Of a DNA stretch of 64,000 nt, positions 15,321-25,280 are shown in pieces. The notes under the pieces are model-generated. The model had not been told where the DNA came from. It searched no databases and saw only the letters and a program-made list of their open reading frames with translations. The stretch is taken from contig NZ_LAQO01000001.1 of NCBI RefSeq assembly GCF_000971975.1, forward strand, positions 248,001-312,000. The letters run 5' to 3'. The stretch is from Paenibacillus algorifonticola (lineage in GTDB: Bacteria; Bacillota; Bacilli; Paenibacillales; Paenibacillaceae). The translations under genes and the position numbers were made by a program. Every line of letters starts with the position of its first letter. The first letter of the stretch is position 1.

Positions 15321-16159
15321 CTAGCTATACATTTCGCGGTAAGCTTTCGGGGAGACGTTTTCCGCTTTGCGAAATACGCGAATGAAGTAGCTGGATTGCG
15401 AAAATCCCGTTCGGCTGGCGATTTCGCTGACAGGCAGCCTGGTCGCAACTAGCAGGCTTTTGGCGGCGGCAATACGGCAGGCGGTCAAATATTGCTGCGG
15501 CGTACGCCCCATTACCTGCCGGAATAGCCGCAAAAAATAATACGGGCTGTAGCCGCACAGCGCTGCCATCTCCGGCAGCGTCCACGCTTGTTACTCGTGC
15601 CGCGTATAAGATCTGCCGCTTCGCGAATCGCATTTTTGGTGATGAGCGGCAGCGCATCGTGCTCCAGGCGCTCCGAATTATGGGCAAGCTCCGCCAGCAG
15701 CTCATATAGAAGCGCTGACATCCGCGGTTCATGCCGCGTCTCGAAGCTGCCGCACAACATGTACATCTCCTCTGTCAGCTCGATAAATCGCGCAAGCGAA
15801 GCTTGTGAGACGGCAAACAGCCACACGCTGGAAGCATCCGCTGCCCGCAGCAGCATAAGCTCCATCGGCACCATAAAATGGACCCAGCGCACATCCCATG
15901 GCTGCTCGGGATCGGTTCCATAATGCTGGTAAGCTCCCCGAGGATATAAGAAGCCCTCTCCCGCCTTTAGGCTGACGCGCTGCCCCTCCTTCATGACATA
16001 GCCGCTTCCAGAGCAGACAATATGCAAATTATAGGCAGCTATAGCCCCTGCGGCCCGCCGCTCGTTATGCTGGGGAAAATCATTATATCGGCCGACTGAA
16101 TCCGGATAACAGACATAATGCCCGGCAGCCGGCTCAGGCAATTGATAGTAGGTACGCAT
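15321..16159 (-). pseudogene. AraC family regulator, broken by a frameshift
   Basis: The N-terminal frame (from ATG 16159) is an AraC-type cupin effector domain with YNLHIVCSGSGYVMKEG and GEGFLYPRG, ending in AADLIRGTSNK and then nonsense. The C-terminal frame carries the complete double helix-turn-helix: WTLPEMAALCGYSPYYFLRL, then TPQQYLTACR and GFSQSSYFIRVFRKAE. The two frames meet between about 15585 and 15600; in the second frame a TAA stop stands at 15591-15593, so a one-base change is needed to join them. It is divergent from the GH42 gene and probably was its activator. Real mutation or sequence error cannot be told apart here. Confidence 0.8.
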
Positions 16160-16304
16160 CGATTAGCTCCTTTTCGCCAAAGAGCGCAATATTTTCATAT
16201 CGATCACAACATAATAGTATATACGCACTGAAATACTGATTCTACAATAATAAAATAACCGATAGATAGCAATTTATTATTATTTCTATGGAGGTATAAC
16301 TTTA

Positions 16305-18359
16305 ATGACACACGTAAACCCAATAAATGAGTTTGCCCTTGGCGTCTGCTATTACCCTGAGCAATGGCCTGAGGAGCTATGGGATGATGATCTTCGCCGG
16401 ATGAAGGAAATGGGGCTCTCGATCATTCGGGTAGCCGAATTTGCCTGGTCGGTGTTCGAGCCCGAGGAAGGCGTATTCCAATTTGACCTGTTTGACAAAG
16501 TCATTGACCTGGCTCATAAGCATGGGCTGAAGGTCATTATCGGCACCCCTACAGCAACGCCGCCTGCATGGCTGACGTTCAAGTATCCCGAGGTGCTCAA
16601 CGTAACCTTTGATGGGGTCACGCTTCAGCATGGTCTGCGCCGCCACACCAACTATAACAGTCCCAAATATCGGGAGCTGAGCGCTCGCATTGCTCGCCAA
16701 ATGGCGGAGCATTACTGTGATCATCCGGCCGTCGTTGGCTGGCAAATCGACAATGAATTCAATTGTGAAATTTCCGAATTTTATTCGGAAGCGGATCATC
16801 TGGCTTTTCGAGAGTGGCTGCAGCGCAAATACGTTACGCTCGACAAGCTGAATGAAGCTTGGGGCGCTGTCTTTTGGAATCAGACGTATTCCGCTTGGGA
16901 GCAAGTCTTTCTTCCGCGCCCGACAGCGGCGCCAAGACAGCCGAATCCGCATCAGGCGCTGGATGAGAAGCGGTTTATTTCCGACAGCACTATTTCTTAC
17001 GCCGAGGTGCAGGCCAAGGTGCTGCGCGAGGCAGCGCCCAAGCAGTGGGTAACGACGAATGGCTTGTTCGGCCATCTCGACAGCCACCGGATGACGGATG
17101 AGCTGCTGGATTTTTTCAGCTACGATTCGTACCCGCAGTTTTCCACCATTAATTTTGACAAAAATGAAGAAAACCCGCTGCTCGATCGCGGCTGGAGCCT
17201 AACGCTGTCTACAACCCGCTCCATTTCTCCGAATTTCTGCATTATGGAGCAGCAGGCTGGGCCAGGCGGCTGGGTGAACCGCATGGATATGCCTTCGCCG
17301 AAGCCGGGACAAATGCGCCTGTGGACGTACCAATCCATCGCTCATGGCGCAGATATGGTCATTTATTTCCGCTGGCGTACGGCGGCCTTCGGCAATGAAA
17401 TCTATTGGCATGGCCTGAACGACTACCATAATGGCCCGAACCGCCGTCTTCGTGAAGCAGCGCAAATCGGCGCCGAGCTCGCCAAGGCCGGGCCGCATAT
17501 TGTCGGTACGCGAAACCGGGCAGAGGTTGCCCTCGTTCGTGACTATGACAATGAGTGGGATGGCGAATACGATATTTGGCACGGCCCTTTTTCCTGGAAA
17601 AGCAGCAAGGAATGGTTCAAGGCGCTGCAGCACCAGCATATTCCTAATGATGTTCTTTACATGAGAAGCGGTACAACGCTCGCTGACCTTCAGCGCTACC
17701 GCGTGCTCGTCTATCCGCATCCGGCCATTATGCGGGATGAAACAGCTGCTTTGCTGGAGCAATATGCCGAAAGCGGCGGCACCATTATATTCGGCTGCCG
17801 CACCGGCTACAAGGATGAGCGCGGCCACTGCTACATGCGCCCATTTCCTGGCGCCGCCGCACGCCTTGTCGGCATTTCCGTCGAGGAGTTTACGCAAATT
17901 AAAGGTACGCGCAAGCCGGCAACGATCGAATGGAAGCAAGGGGGCGGTGAAGCAACTACCGCAGATCTGTTCAATGATGTGCTCACAGTCGAAAGCGATA
18001 CGGTCGAGATCATTGGGAAATATGCCTCCGATTATTATGCAGGCAAGCCCGCCGTTACCCGCAATGCTGTGGGAGCAGGCTCAGCTTGGTATTACGGCGC
18101 TGTATTCAATGAGGCGGCGGCGCGTAACGTGATCGGCCTGCTTGGCTTGTCATCGCCTGTTGCCAATTGGCTTTCACTGCCTGAGCAGGTGGAGCTGACT
18201 ATTCGCGACGGCGAGGCTGGGCCGCTCTACTTCCTCCTCAACTATGCGGAAGATGCTGCCGAACTGATCCTCAGCGAGCCGCGCACCGACCTTATAAGCG
18301 GCGATACGCTTCAAGGCTCGGTCGTACTGGAACCTTACGGTGTTCTTATTTTGACCTAA
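16305..18359 (+). CDS. GH42 beta-galactosidase
   Basis: A 684-residue GH42 enzyme. The TIM barrel starts LGVCYYPEQWPEELWDDDL; the acid/base is Glu151 in QIDNEFNCEIS and the nucleophile Glu315 in CIMEQQAGPGGW. Trimerisation and C-terminal beta domains follow to the normal length. There is no signal peptide, so it acts in the cytoplasm on imported galacto-oligosaccharides, often from plant galactan. ATG 16305 has GGAGGT in front. A divergently placed AraC-type gene (broken) precedes it, and GH43 and GH51 genes follow on the other strand, giving a hemicellulose side-chain theme. Confidence 0.93.
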   Translation: MTHVNPINEFALGVCYYPEQWPEELWDDDLRRMKEMGLSIIRVAEFAWSVFEPEEGVFQFDLFDKVIDLAHKHGLKVIIGTPTATPPAWLTFKYPEVLNVTFDGVTLQHGLRRHTNYNSPKYRELSARIARQMAEHYCDHPAVVGWQIDNEFNCEISEFYSEADHLAFREWLQRKYVTLDKLNEAWGAVFWNQTYSAWEQVFLPRPTAAPRQPNPHQALDEKRFISDSTISYAEVQAKVLREAAPKQWVTTNGLFGHLDSHRMTDELLDFFSYDSYPQFSTINFDKNEENPLLDRGWSLTLSTTRSISPNFCIMEQQAGPGGWVNRMDMPSPKPGQMRLWTYQSIAHGADMVIYFRWRTAAFGNEIYWHGLNDYHNGPNRRLREAAQIGAELAKAGPHIVGTRNRAEVALVRDYDNEWDGEYDIWHGPFSWKSSKEWFKALQHQHIPNDVLYMRSGTTLADLQRYRVLVYPHPAIMRDETAALLEQYAESGGTIIFGCRTGYKDERGHCYMRPFPGAAARLVGISVEEFTQIKGTRKPATIEWKQGGGEATTADLFNDVLTVESDTVEIIGKYASDYYAGKPAVTRNAVGAGSAWYYGAVFNEAAARNVIGLLGLSSPVANWLSLPEQVELTIRDGEAGPLYFLLNYAEDAAELILSEPRTDLISGDTLQGSVVLEPYGVLILT

Positions 18360-18397
18360 ATGATCTTGAGCTTTCTTCAAAAAATATAATTAAAACA

Positions 18398-18448
18398 AAC
18401 AGCACCCCGATCCGCCTCATCATCTGAGGGAGATTCGGGGTGCTGTTA
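18398..18448. terminator. Bidirectional terminator between GH42 and GH43 genes
   Basis: Arms AACAGCACCCCGA and TCGGGGTGCTGTT with a bulged interior, followed by ATTTTG on the plus strand. Lies between two convergent genes. Confidence 0.75.
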
Positions 18449-18500
18449 TTTTGCCTAGCCAAAGGGCAGGTGTGCAGCAATCGCCAATCGTGTCTTTCTT

Positions 18501-19436
18501 TTACCCTTCCGCCTCCAGCGCCAGCTCAAACTCCGCATCGCGGTCACAGACCAGCTTGCCATCCTTCACCTCAAGCTTCGCTACTTGAATGGAGCTGCGC
18601 CGCGTGAGATATCCAGGCACCTGACCTGGCACCTCCCAATCGCCGCGTCTGTCTGGATGGGTGAAATAGAAAATATACGCCTGTTCACCCTGAACAACGA
18701 CATCGGCATGCAAGCCAATGGTTCCGTCATCCTCACGCTGGCCCGGCTCATTCAAGATCAAGTTGTTGCGCTCCCAGCGCTCCAAATCATCCGAACGGAA
18801 GACGCCTTGTCCCCGCCATTCATCGACGATCATCCAATACGAGCCTTGCAGCCGGAATACATTCGGCCCCTCATGCCCCTGCTCCGTAATGACTGGACCA
18901 ACCACTTTCCAGCTATACAAATCGCTGCTGTCTGCGGCGTAAGTGAACGAGCCGAGCGCCTCATCCTTATACCACATGCGGAACCGTCCATCCGGCAGCT
19001 CATAGATGCAAGCATCAATGACTCGGTCCGAGCTGAGCCGCACATTGGAAACAAACGTCCAGTCGAGCAAATCAGTGCTTGTATAGTGAAAAATCTCCCG
19101 TTTATGGCCTGCCCAATCATCGGGCACACCTTGAATATAGCTGACGTACATATGGTAAAGCCCATTATGCCAAATAATTTCCGGGGCCCAAAAGGTATTT
19201 CGTCCCCATTCAATGTTCAGCCCCGTAAGCGTTCCCCGGTAGGTCCAGCTGCGGCCGCCGTCTGCGGACGATGCGACGCCTAGATCCGTGCCGTGCACCC
19301 ATGCGAAGCCTGGACCCTCCACCGTAGCCCGGCGATTCGTATAAATGATCCACCATTCCTGCTGCTCGCGATTATATATAACGACCGGATCTGCCGCACC
19401 GTCAAAGATTGGATCTCGAAATAATGGCGCCTTCAT
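18501..19436 (-). CDS. GH43-type five-bladed propeller glycoside hydrolase
   Basis: A 311-residue protein beginning MKAPLFRDPIFDGAADPVVI. The pattern fits clan GH-F: probable base Asp16 in GAADPVV, modulator Asp141 in VIDACIYELPDG, acid Glu189 in HEGPNVF, plus the propeller blades FWAPEIIWHNGLYHMYVSY and YWMIVDEW. No signal peptide, so it should act on imported oligosaccharides. Members are arabinofuranosidases, xylosidases or related enzymes; the specificity cannot be read. ATG 19436 follows GGGAGGA; an ATG 11 codons earlier lacks a good ribosome site. A dispersed repeat lies directly upstream. Confidence 0.75.
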   Translation of the reverse strand: MKAPLFRDPIFDGAADPVVIYNREQQEWWIIYTNRRATVEGPGFAWVHGTDLGVASSADGGRSWTYRGTLTGLNIEWGRNTFWAPEIIWHNGLYHMYVSYIQGVPDDWAGHKREIFHYTSTDLLDWTFVSNVRLSSDRVIDACIYELPDGRFRMWYKDEALGSFTYAADSSDLYSWKVVGPVITEQGHEGPNVFRLQGSYWMIVDEWRGQGVFRSDDLERWERNNLILNEPGQREDDGTIGLHADVVVQGEQAYIFYFTHPDRRGDWEVPGQVPGYLTRRSSIQVAKLEVKDGKLVCDRDAEFELALEAEG

Positions 19437-19471
19437 CTGCTCATTCCTCCCGGCAAGCTCTGTTTGCATTC

Positions 19472-19571
19472 AAGCGTAAACGGCTGTCGCCGTCCTCTGG
19501 CGGCAAAGCTACCGTTTCGCGTTGAAATATAAGCCCATTATAAGGGTTAAACTTATAAATGCTTATATTTT
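19472..19571. repeat. Dispersed bipartite palindromic repeat, copy B
   Basis: Same layout as copies A and C. GC-rich palindrome bounded by AAACGG and CCGTTT with inner GCC...GGC pairing, then an AT-rich palindrome with outer AAATATAAG / CTTATATTT and inner ATTATAAG / CTTATAAAT. Situated between the small cysteine-rich gene and the GH43 gene, in the presumed leader of the latter. Confidence 0.75.
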
Positions 19572-19596
19572 AAAAATAAACGGCTGCTGTCAATGG

Positions 19597-19893
19597 TCAA
19601 TGGCTCGCAACAGAGCGCCACCTGACATCATTTGGATTCGGACAGCTTTTTTCTTTATATTTAGCGGAAATTTGCACAATACATCCGCAAACGATGCATG
19701 TCGTCCCGCTCATCAGCTTCGGACAGCTGCCGCATTCCCGAAGGCGCGCTGCATACACCTCATCGTCCACGCAGCGTTCGGACGACTGAAACATCGGCGC
19801 AGCCAAAATCCGCTGGATCTGCGCTTCTGTGACGGTATAGCTGTCATCACAGCCTTTGCAGCTTCTTGCGCTCCTGTCCATGCCCGTCTTCAT
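19597..19893 (-). CDS. Small cysteine-rich protein (DUF6171-like)
   Basis: A 98-residue protein with eight or more cysteines: SCKGCDD near the N terminus, RECGSCPKLMSGTTC in the middle, VCGCIVQ and KSCPNPNDVRW at the end. The spacing suggests one or two zinc-ribbon or rubredoxin-like knuckles. It resembles DUF6171-type proteins of Paenibacillus, from memory only; function unknown. ATG 19893 has a perfect GGAGG 8 nt upstream, formed by the first codons of a slightly longer frame starting at 19908. It follows the GH51 gene by 36 nt in the opposite sense of importance: it is transcribed after it on the same strand. Confidence 0.65.
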   Translation of the reverse strand: MKTGMDRSARSCKGCDDSYTVTEAQIQRILAAPMFQSSERCVDDEVYAARLRECGSCPKLMSGTTCIVCGCIVQISAKYKEKSCPNPNDVRWRSVASH

Positions 19894-19929
19894 GCCGTCC
19901 GCCTCCATTGCGTTCTATTCATCCCTTTA

Positions 19930-21420
19930 TTATTGCTCGATCAGCTCAAGCACCGTAACCGACATCGCTGGAAGCTTAGCCGATACCTTTTCGCCATCCC
20001 ATGTAAAGCTTGTAAAAGCGGCAGGTTCTACTGCATTTGGCTGCTCAAACGTATTATGCGAGTCAATGGCCGCGCCTGCTAGCACTGTGCCCTTGATCGT
20101 TTTCTGGCCTTGTCCCAAGCCGCGCAGCGCAATGGATACGTCTGCTTCGGCACTATGATCCAGATTACATAAGCTGATATGGATTTTGCCATCTGCCGCT
20201 TTGGAAGCCGATACTGAAATTTGCGGCAGCTTCTCGTCGCCATGCTCGTAACGGGCGCTAGTCGTATGCGTATCCAGAAGCTCAGCATCCTGATGCACCT
20301 TAAACATATCAAAAATATGATAGGTTGGCGTCAGCAGCATTTTTTCCCCTTCTGTCAAAATAACCGATTGCAGCACATTGACGATTTGCGCAATGTTCGC
20401 CATTTGCACACGGTCGCAATGATCGTGGAAAATATGCAGCGTAAGGCCAGCTACGAGCGCATCGCGAATCGAGTTTTGCTGGTACAGGAAGCCTGGGTTC
20501 GTGCCCGGCTCTGTATTGAACCAAGTACCCCACTCATCGACGATCAAGCCAACGCGCTTCTCAGGATCATATTGATCCATAATCGCCGAATGCTTCGTAA
20601 TAAGCTCTTCCATCCACAGCGCTTTTCTGAGCGTAATGGCCCATTCATCCTCAGGGAAGCCGGTAGCTGCTCCTTTGTCCTGCCATTCCTTTGGAACGGT
20701 GTAATAGTGAAGGCTGATGCCGTCCATTTTATTAGCAGCTTCCCGCATCAGCACTTCCATCCACTTGTAATCGTCGACGTTCGGGCCGCAGGCAATACGG
20801 TAAATTTCATTGTCGCCATAATTGCGAACGTAAGTCTGGTAGCGGCGATACAGATCCGCATAATACTCCGGACGCATATTGCCGCCGCAGCCCCAGTTCT
20901 CATTGCCGACGCCAAAATATTTCAGCTTCCACGGCTTCTCGCGGCCGTTTTTCTCACGCAGCTCCGCCATTGGCGATACGCCGTCGAAGGTCATATATTC
21001 AACCCACTCGGACATTTCCTGCACCGTGCCGCTGCCCACATTTCCGGAAATATAAGGCTCGCAGCCGAGCTGCTCGCAAAGCAGCAAAAACTCATGTGTG
21101 CCAAAATGGTTATTTTCGACTACGCCGCCCCAATGCGTATTGATCATGCGCTTGCGCTCTTCGCTTGGGCCAATGCCGTCTTTCCAGTGATATTCATCGG
21201 CAAAACAACCGCCCGGCCAGCGCAGCACCGGAATATTCAATTTTTTGAGCGCTTCCACAACATCGTTGCGAATGCCTTTCGTATTTGGAATGACCGAATC
21301 CTCGCCAACCCAGAAGCCTTCATAAATACAGCGTCCCAAATGCTCGGAGAAATGTCCATAAATGTTGCGGTTAATCGTGCCTTTAGCAATGTCTGCGTTA
21401 ATTGTAATTTGATTACTCAT
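19930..21420 (-). CDS. GH51 alpha-L-arabinofuranosidase
   Basis: A 496-residue enzyme that removes arabinofuranosyl side chains from arabinan and arabinoxylan oligosaccharides. The N terminus [20 protein letters not shown], the acid/base Glu174 in [11 protein letters not shown] and the nucleophile Glu296 in LIVDEWGTW identify family 51. Length is standard, no signal peptide, so cytoplasmic. ATG 21420 is chosen over an upstream ATG because GGAGGC stands close before it. The next gene downstream on the same strand is the small cysteine-rich protein, then the GH43 gene. Confidence 0.95.
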   Translation of the reverse strand: MSNQITINADIAKGTINRNIYGHFSEHLGRCIYEGFWVGEDSVIPNTKGIRNDVVEALKKLNIPVLRWPGGCFADEYHWKDGIGPSEERKRMINTHWGGVVENNHFGTHEFLLLCEQLGCEPYISGNVGSGTVQEMSEWVEYMTFDGVSPMAELREKNGREKPWKLKYFGVGNENWGCGGNMRPEYYADLYRRYQTYVRNYGDNEIYRIACGPNVDDYKWMEVLMREAANKMDGISLHYYTVPKEWQDKGAATGFPEDEWAITLRKALWMEELITKHSAIMDQYDPEKRVGLIVDEWGTWFNTEPGTNPGFLYQQNSIRDALVAGLTLHIFHDHCDRVQMANIAQIVNVLQSVILTEGEKMLLTPTYHIFDMFKVHQDAELLDTHTTSARYEHGDEKLPQISVSASKAADGKIHISLCNLDHSAEADVSIALRGLGQGQKTIKGTVLAGAAIDSHNTFEQPNAVEPAAFTSFTWDGEKVSAKLPAMSVTVLELIEQ

Positions 21421-21621
21421 CGTTATAGCCTCCAATATGAATTAATAAAAACATAAATCATTTATTGATAACATTAATTTAACTTCATCATAAACAATCC
21501 AACTGCATTTATCAACCCTCTTTTGAAAAATAAATCCGGTAAACGTAAACGCTTACGCTGACCCTTCGCTGCAAACGTATGTTTTGCGTCTACCCTGCCA
21601 ACCGCTCTAACGTTCAACGCC

Positions 21622-21661
21622 AAAAAAGCTCCCCCATCCTCGCTCGGATGGAGAAGCTTTC
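21622..21661 (-). terminator. Terminator of the MarR-ABC exporter operon
   Basis: On the minus strand AAGCTTCTCCATCC pairs with GGATGGGGGAGCTT and is followed by TTTT. It starts 12 nt after the last stop codon of the operon. Confidence 0.75.
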
Positions 21662-21672
21662 TGCTTTAAACC

Positions 21673-23556
21673 TTATACAACTTCGCTTGTTATGCGCTTG
21701 CCAGTGAACTGGCTGTTATACAGATCGGCGTAAAACCCGCCCTGTTCCAGCAGCTCCTCGTGTCTTCCTTGCTCAATAATAGAGCCGTTGTTCATGACCA
21801 AAATCAAATCAGCGCCACGAATCGTCGATAGACGGTGGGCAATGACGAAGCTGGTGCGATTGTTCATCAGCTCGCCCATCGCCCGCTGGATAATAATCTC
21901 CGTACGCGTATCGACGCTGCTCGTCGCTTCATCCAGGATCAGAATCGATGGATCCGCTAAAATTGCCCGGGCAATGGTCAGCAGCTGCTTCTGCCCTTGG
22001 GAAATGTTTGACGCTTCCTCGTTCAAGATCGTGTCGTAGCCATCAGGCAGCGTCCGAATGAAATGATCCGCGTGCGCCGCCCTTGCTGCTTGATAAACCT
22101 CTTCCTCCGTAGCATCCTCGCGCCCATAAGCGATGTTGTCGCGAATGCTGCCATTGAACAGCCATGTGTCCTGCAGCACCATGCCGAACATCCGGCGCAA
22201 GCTTCTGCGCTGGAGCGCTGTAATGTCCTCGCCGTCAATCGTAATGCGGCCGCCATTCAGCTCATAGAAGCGCATCAGCAAATTAATCATCGTCGTCTTG
22301 CCCGCTCCGGTCGGACCGACTATGGCGACGGTCTGGCCGGGCTTAACATCAATATTCATCCCGCTAATGAGCGGCTCATCCGGCTTGTAGCCGAAATCTA
22401 CCTGCTCGAAGCGAACGGCGCCAGCTGGCTTGCTGATCGCTTTGGCATTTTTCGCCTCGGGCACCTCATCCTCTTCATCAAGCAGCTCGAATACCCGCTC
22501 TGCGGAGGCGATCGTAGATTGAATGATATTCGCAATGTTGGCAAGCTGCGTAATCGGCATTGTGAACTGTCTAGTATATTGGATGAATGCCAAAATATCA
22601 CCGATTTTAATCGCATTTCTCGTAACGAGCAAACCGCCAATGACGCATACGAGCACGTAGCCGATATTACTAATGAAGCTCATAATCGGCATAATGATGC
22701 CGGACACAAATTGTGCGCGCCAGCCGGAATCATAAAGCTTTTCGTTCATTTCATTAAATTCGTCCAGCGATTTGCGCTCATGGCCGAATGCTTTGACGAT
22801 TTTGTGCCCCGTGTACATTTCCTCAACATGCCCGTTCAAGCGTCCCAGCTCAGCCTGCTGGCCAGCAAAATATTTTTGCGAACGCTTGGCGATCGCCTTC
22901 GTTGCCAATAGGCTCGCTGGAATCGTCAAGAAAACGATCAGCGTTAAAAGCGGGCTGATAGTCAGCATCATAACGATGACGCCGACAAGGGTAATGAATG
23001 ACGTTATGAGCTGCGTCAAGCTTTGCTGAAGCGTATTGCTAATATTGTCCACATCGTTGACGACCCGGCTTAGCACCTCGCCGTTGGAGCGCGAATCAAA
23101 AAATTTCAGCGGCAAGCGTGCGAACTTGCTATTCACATCCTTGCGCAGGTCATAGACGGTTTTCTGCGCGACGCCTGCCATTAAATACTGCTGAATGAAA
23201 CCAAATGCGGCGCTGATCAAATACAGCACGACTAGCGTCAGCAGGATGGTGTTAATCGCATCAAAATCAATACGGGCACCCGGCACGCCTTGGGCTGTTG
23301 CCATTACACCCTCGTACAGTTTCGTTGTCGCATGGCCCATCATTTTCGGGCTGACGATGCTGAACACGGTACTTAAAATCGCAGTCAGCAGCACAAGCAC
23401 AAGCTTCGTGCGATGCGGCTTCAAGTAGGCGGCCAGCCGTTTCAAGGTGCCCTTGAAATCCTTCGCCTTCTGAGGGGGCATCATCATGCCCATTCCGGGC
23501 GGGCCCATGCCGATTCCTTTCGGCCTTTGCGGGGAATTCTGCTTCTGCTCACTCAT
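21673..23556 (-). CDS. ABC exporter half-transporter (YfiC/BmrD-type, catalytic subunit)
   Basis: A 627-residue fused membrane and nucleotide-binding protein. A Gly/Met/Pro-rich N-terminal tail (GIGMGPPGMGMMMPP) precedes six membrane helices; the ATPase domain has Walker A VGPTGAGKTTM, Walker B LILDEATSS with the catalytic glutamate present, and a non-standard signature ISQGQ in place of LSGGQ. Its partner gene upstream has the reverse arrangement, so the pair should form a heterodimer with one active and one degenerate ATP site, as in BmrCD or LmrCD drug exporters. Its ATG overlaps the partner's stop codon. Confidence 0.9.
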   Translation of the reverse strand: MSEQKQNSPQRPKGIGMGPPGMGMMMPPQKAKDFKGTLKRLAAYLKPHRTKLVLVLLTAILSTVFSIVSPKMMGHATTKLYEGVMATAQGVPGARIDFDAINTILLTLVVLYLISAAFGFIQQYLMAGVAQKTVYDLRKDVNSKFARLPLKFFDSRSNGEVLSRVVNDVDNISNTLQQSLTQLITSFITLVGVIVMMLTISPLLTLIVFLTIPASLLATKAIAKRSQKYFAGQQAELGRLNGHVEEMYTGHKIVKAFGHERKSLDEFNEMNEKLYDSGWRAQFVSGIIMPIMSFISNIGYVLVCVIGGLLVTRNAIKIGDILAFIQYTRQFTMPITQLANIANIIQSTIASAERVFELLDEEDEVPEAKNAKAISKPAGAVRFEQVDFGYKPDEPLISGMNIDVKPGQTVAIVGPTGAGKTTMINLLMRFYELNGGRITIDGEDITALQRRSLRRMFGMVLQDTWLFNGSIRDNIAYGREDATEEEVYQAARAAHADHFIRTLPDGYDTILNEEASNISQGQKQLLTIARAILADPSILILDEATSSVDTRTEIIIQRAMGELMNNRTSFVIAHRLSTIRGADLILVMNNGSIIEQGRHEELLEQGGFYADLYNSQFTGKRITSEVV

Positions 23557-25280
23557 GCAATTTCCTCCTCCGAAAGCTGTGAATATACGATTTCTCGGTA
23601 CACATCACAAGACTCCATAAGCTCCTGATGCGTCCCGATTCCGGCCAGCTGGCCTTCGTCGAGCACAATGATGCGATCGGCATCGAGCACTGTACTTACC
23701 CGCTGGGCAACGAGCAGCACCGTCGAATCTACCGTTTCCTTGCGCAAGGCGGCACGCAGCTTCGCATCCGTCTTAAAGTCGAGCGCCGAGAAGCTGTCGT
23801 CGAACACATAAATTTCCGGCTGGCGCACAAGCGCCCGGGCAATAGACAGCCGCTGCTTTTGCCCGCCAGAAAGATTGTTTCCTCCCTGTGATACGCTGGC
23901 GCCATACCCTTCCTTCATCGTGCCAATAAACTCGGTCGCCTGCGCCACCTCTGCCGCATGCTCCATTTCCTCGTCGGTCGCATTTTCTTTGCCATAGCGC
24001 ATATTTTCAGCGATCGTACCTGTGAACAATACTGCTTTTTGCGGCACAAAGCCGATTTTTTCACGCAGCGCTTCCTGGGATAGATCACGAATATCCACAT
24101 CGTCAATGATGATGCTTCCACCCGCCGTATCGTAAAAACGCGGAATCAAATTAACGAGCGTCGACTTGCCTGATCCCGTTCCTCCAATAATAGCTGTCAC
24201 CTCGCCAGGCGCCGCTTTGAACGATATATTCGATAAAGCCGGCTGCTCGGCTCCAGGGTAGCTGAACGTCACATCGCGAAACTCGACGTAGCCTTTGCGA
24301 GTGCCTGTGTTCTTCACGCTGGCGTTGTCCGCAATATCCGGCACCATGTCGAGCACTTCATTAATACGCACCGCCGATGCCGACGCACGTGGAACCATAA
24401 CGAGCAGCATCGATAACATAAGAAGCGAGAACATAATTTGCATCGCATATTGGATAAAAGCCATTAATGAGCCGACTTCCATATCGCCATTCTCAATGCG
24501 CAATCCGCCAATTGCGATAATCGCCACTGTAGATAAGTTCATGACCAGCATCATAAGCGGCATCATCACCGCCATAATTTTGTTCACTTTAATCGCCGTT
24601 TCGGTCAGATCGCTATTGGCAGCGTCAAACTTCTTGTTCTCATAATTCGTCCGATCGAATGAGCGAATTACCCGAATGCCTGTCAGTCCTTCGCGCAGCA
24701 CCAAGTTCAGCTTATCAATGCGAACCTGCATCATTTTAAATAGTGGAATCCCTTTGCGGACGACGGCAAAAATCGCACCAGCGAGCACAGGCAGTGCGAC
24801 AACCAGCACAAGCGACAGCTTCGCATCTTTCGAAATAGCCATAATAATGCCCCCGATACACATCATCGGAGCCATCACCATCATGCGTAAAATCATTATC
24901 AACACTTGCTGTACCTGCGTAATATCATTTGTCGTCCGTGTAATGAGCGAGGCCGTGCCGATTTTGTCAAACTCCTGCAGCGAAAAGTTTTGCACATGTC
25001 CAAACACCTTCTCCCGCACGAGGCGCCCAAAGCTAGCTGAAGCTTTTGCCGAAAAATAGCTGGCGCCGATGGAGCTAATACCGCCGACTGCCGCAATGAG
25101 CAGCATATAGGACCCGATTTTCCAAATAAGCGGGGTATCTCCTTTAGCTACTCCATCATCGACGATGTCCGCCATCAGCGTGGGGAGATATAAATCAGAC
25201 AGCGACTGAATAAATACAAGCACAAGCACCGCGGCTATCAGCCAGCGAAACGGCTTTAAAAAGCGGAATAACCTTAACAT
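23553..25280 (-). CDS. ABC exporter half-transporter (YfiB/BmrC-type, degenerate site)
   Basis: A 575-residue half-transporter with six membrane helices and an ATPase domain. Walker A is IGGTGSGKSTL, signature LSGGQKQR is canonical, but Walker B reads YVFDDSFSALD: the catalytic glutamate is replaced by aspartate. This is the typical degenerate-site partner of a heterodimeric multidrug or lipid exporter. The start overlaps the end of the marR gene, so all three genes are translationally coupled. The substrate is unknown. Confidence 0.9.
   Translation of the reverse strand: MLRLFRFLKPFRWLIAAVLVLVFIQSLSDLYLPTLMADIVDDGVAKGDTPLIWKIGSYMLLIAAVGGISSIGASYFSAKASASFGRLVREKVFGHVQNFSLQEFDKIGTASLITRTTNDITQVQQVLIMILRMMVMAPMMCIGGIIMAISKDAKLSLVLVVALPVLAGAIFAVVRKGIPLFKMMQVRIDKLNLVLREGLTGIRVIRSFDRTNYENKKFDAANSDLTETAIKVNKIMAVMMPLMMLVMNLSTVAIIAIGGLRIENGDMEVGSLMAFIQYAMQIMFSLLMLSMLLVMVPRASASAVRINEVLDMVPDIADNASVKNTGTRKGYVEFRDVTFSYPGAEQPALSNISFKAAPGEVTAIIGGTGSGKSTLVNLIPRFYDTAGGSIIIDDVDIRDLSQEALREKIGFVPQKAVLFTGTIAENMRYGKENATDEEMEHAAEVAQATEFIGTMKEGYGASVSQGGNNLSGGQKQRLSIARALVRQPEIYVFDDSFSALDFKTDAKLRAALRKETVDSTVLLVAQRVSTVLDADRIIVLDEGQLAGIGTHQELMESCDVYREIVYSQLSEEEIA

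Noticed and set aside
15325-15732. 135-codon third frame within the AraC gene
   Set aside because: Out-of-frame reading of the AraC coding sequence; the two AraC frames explain the region.
16377-17087. 236-codon minus-strand frame inside the GH42 gene
   Set aside because: Antisense shadow; GH42 motifs continue on the plus strand without break.
20221-21456. 411-codon plus-strand frame opposite the GH51 gene
   Set aside because: Antisense shadow of a well-identified gene; no ribosome site and no family motifs.
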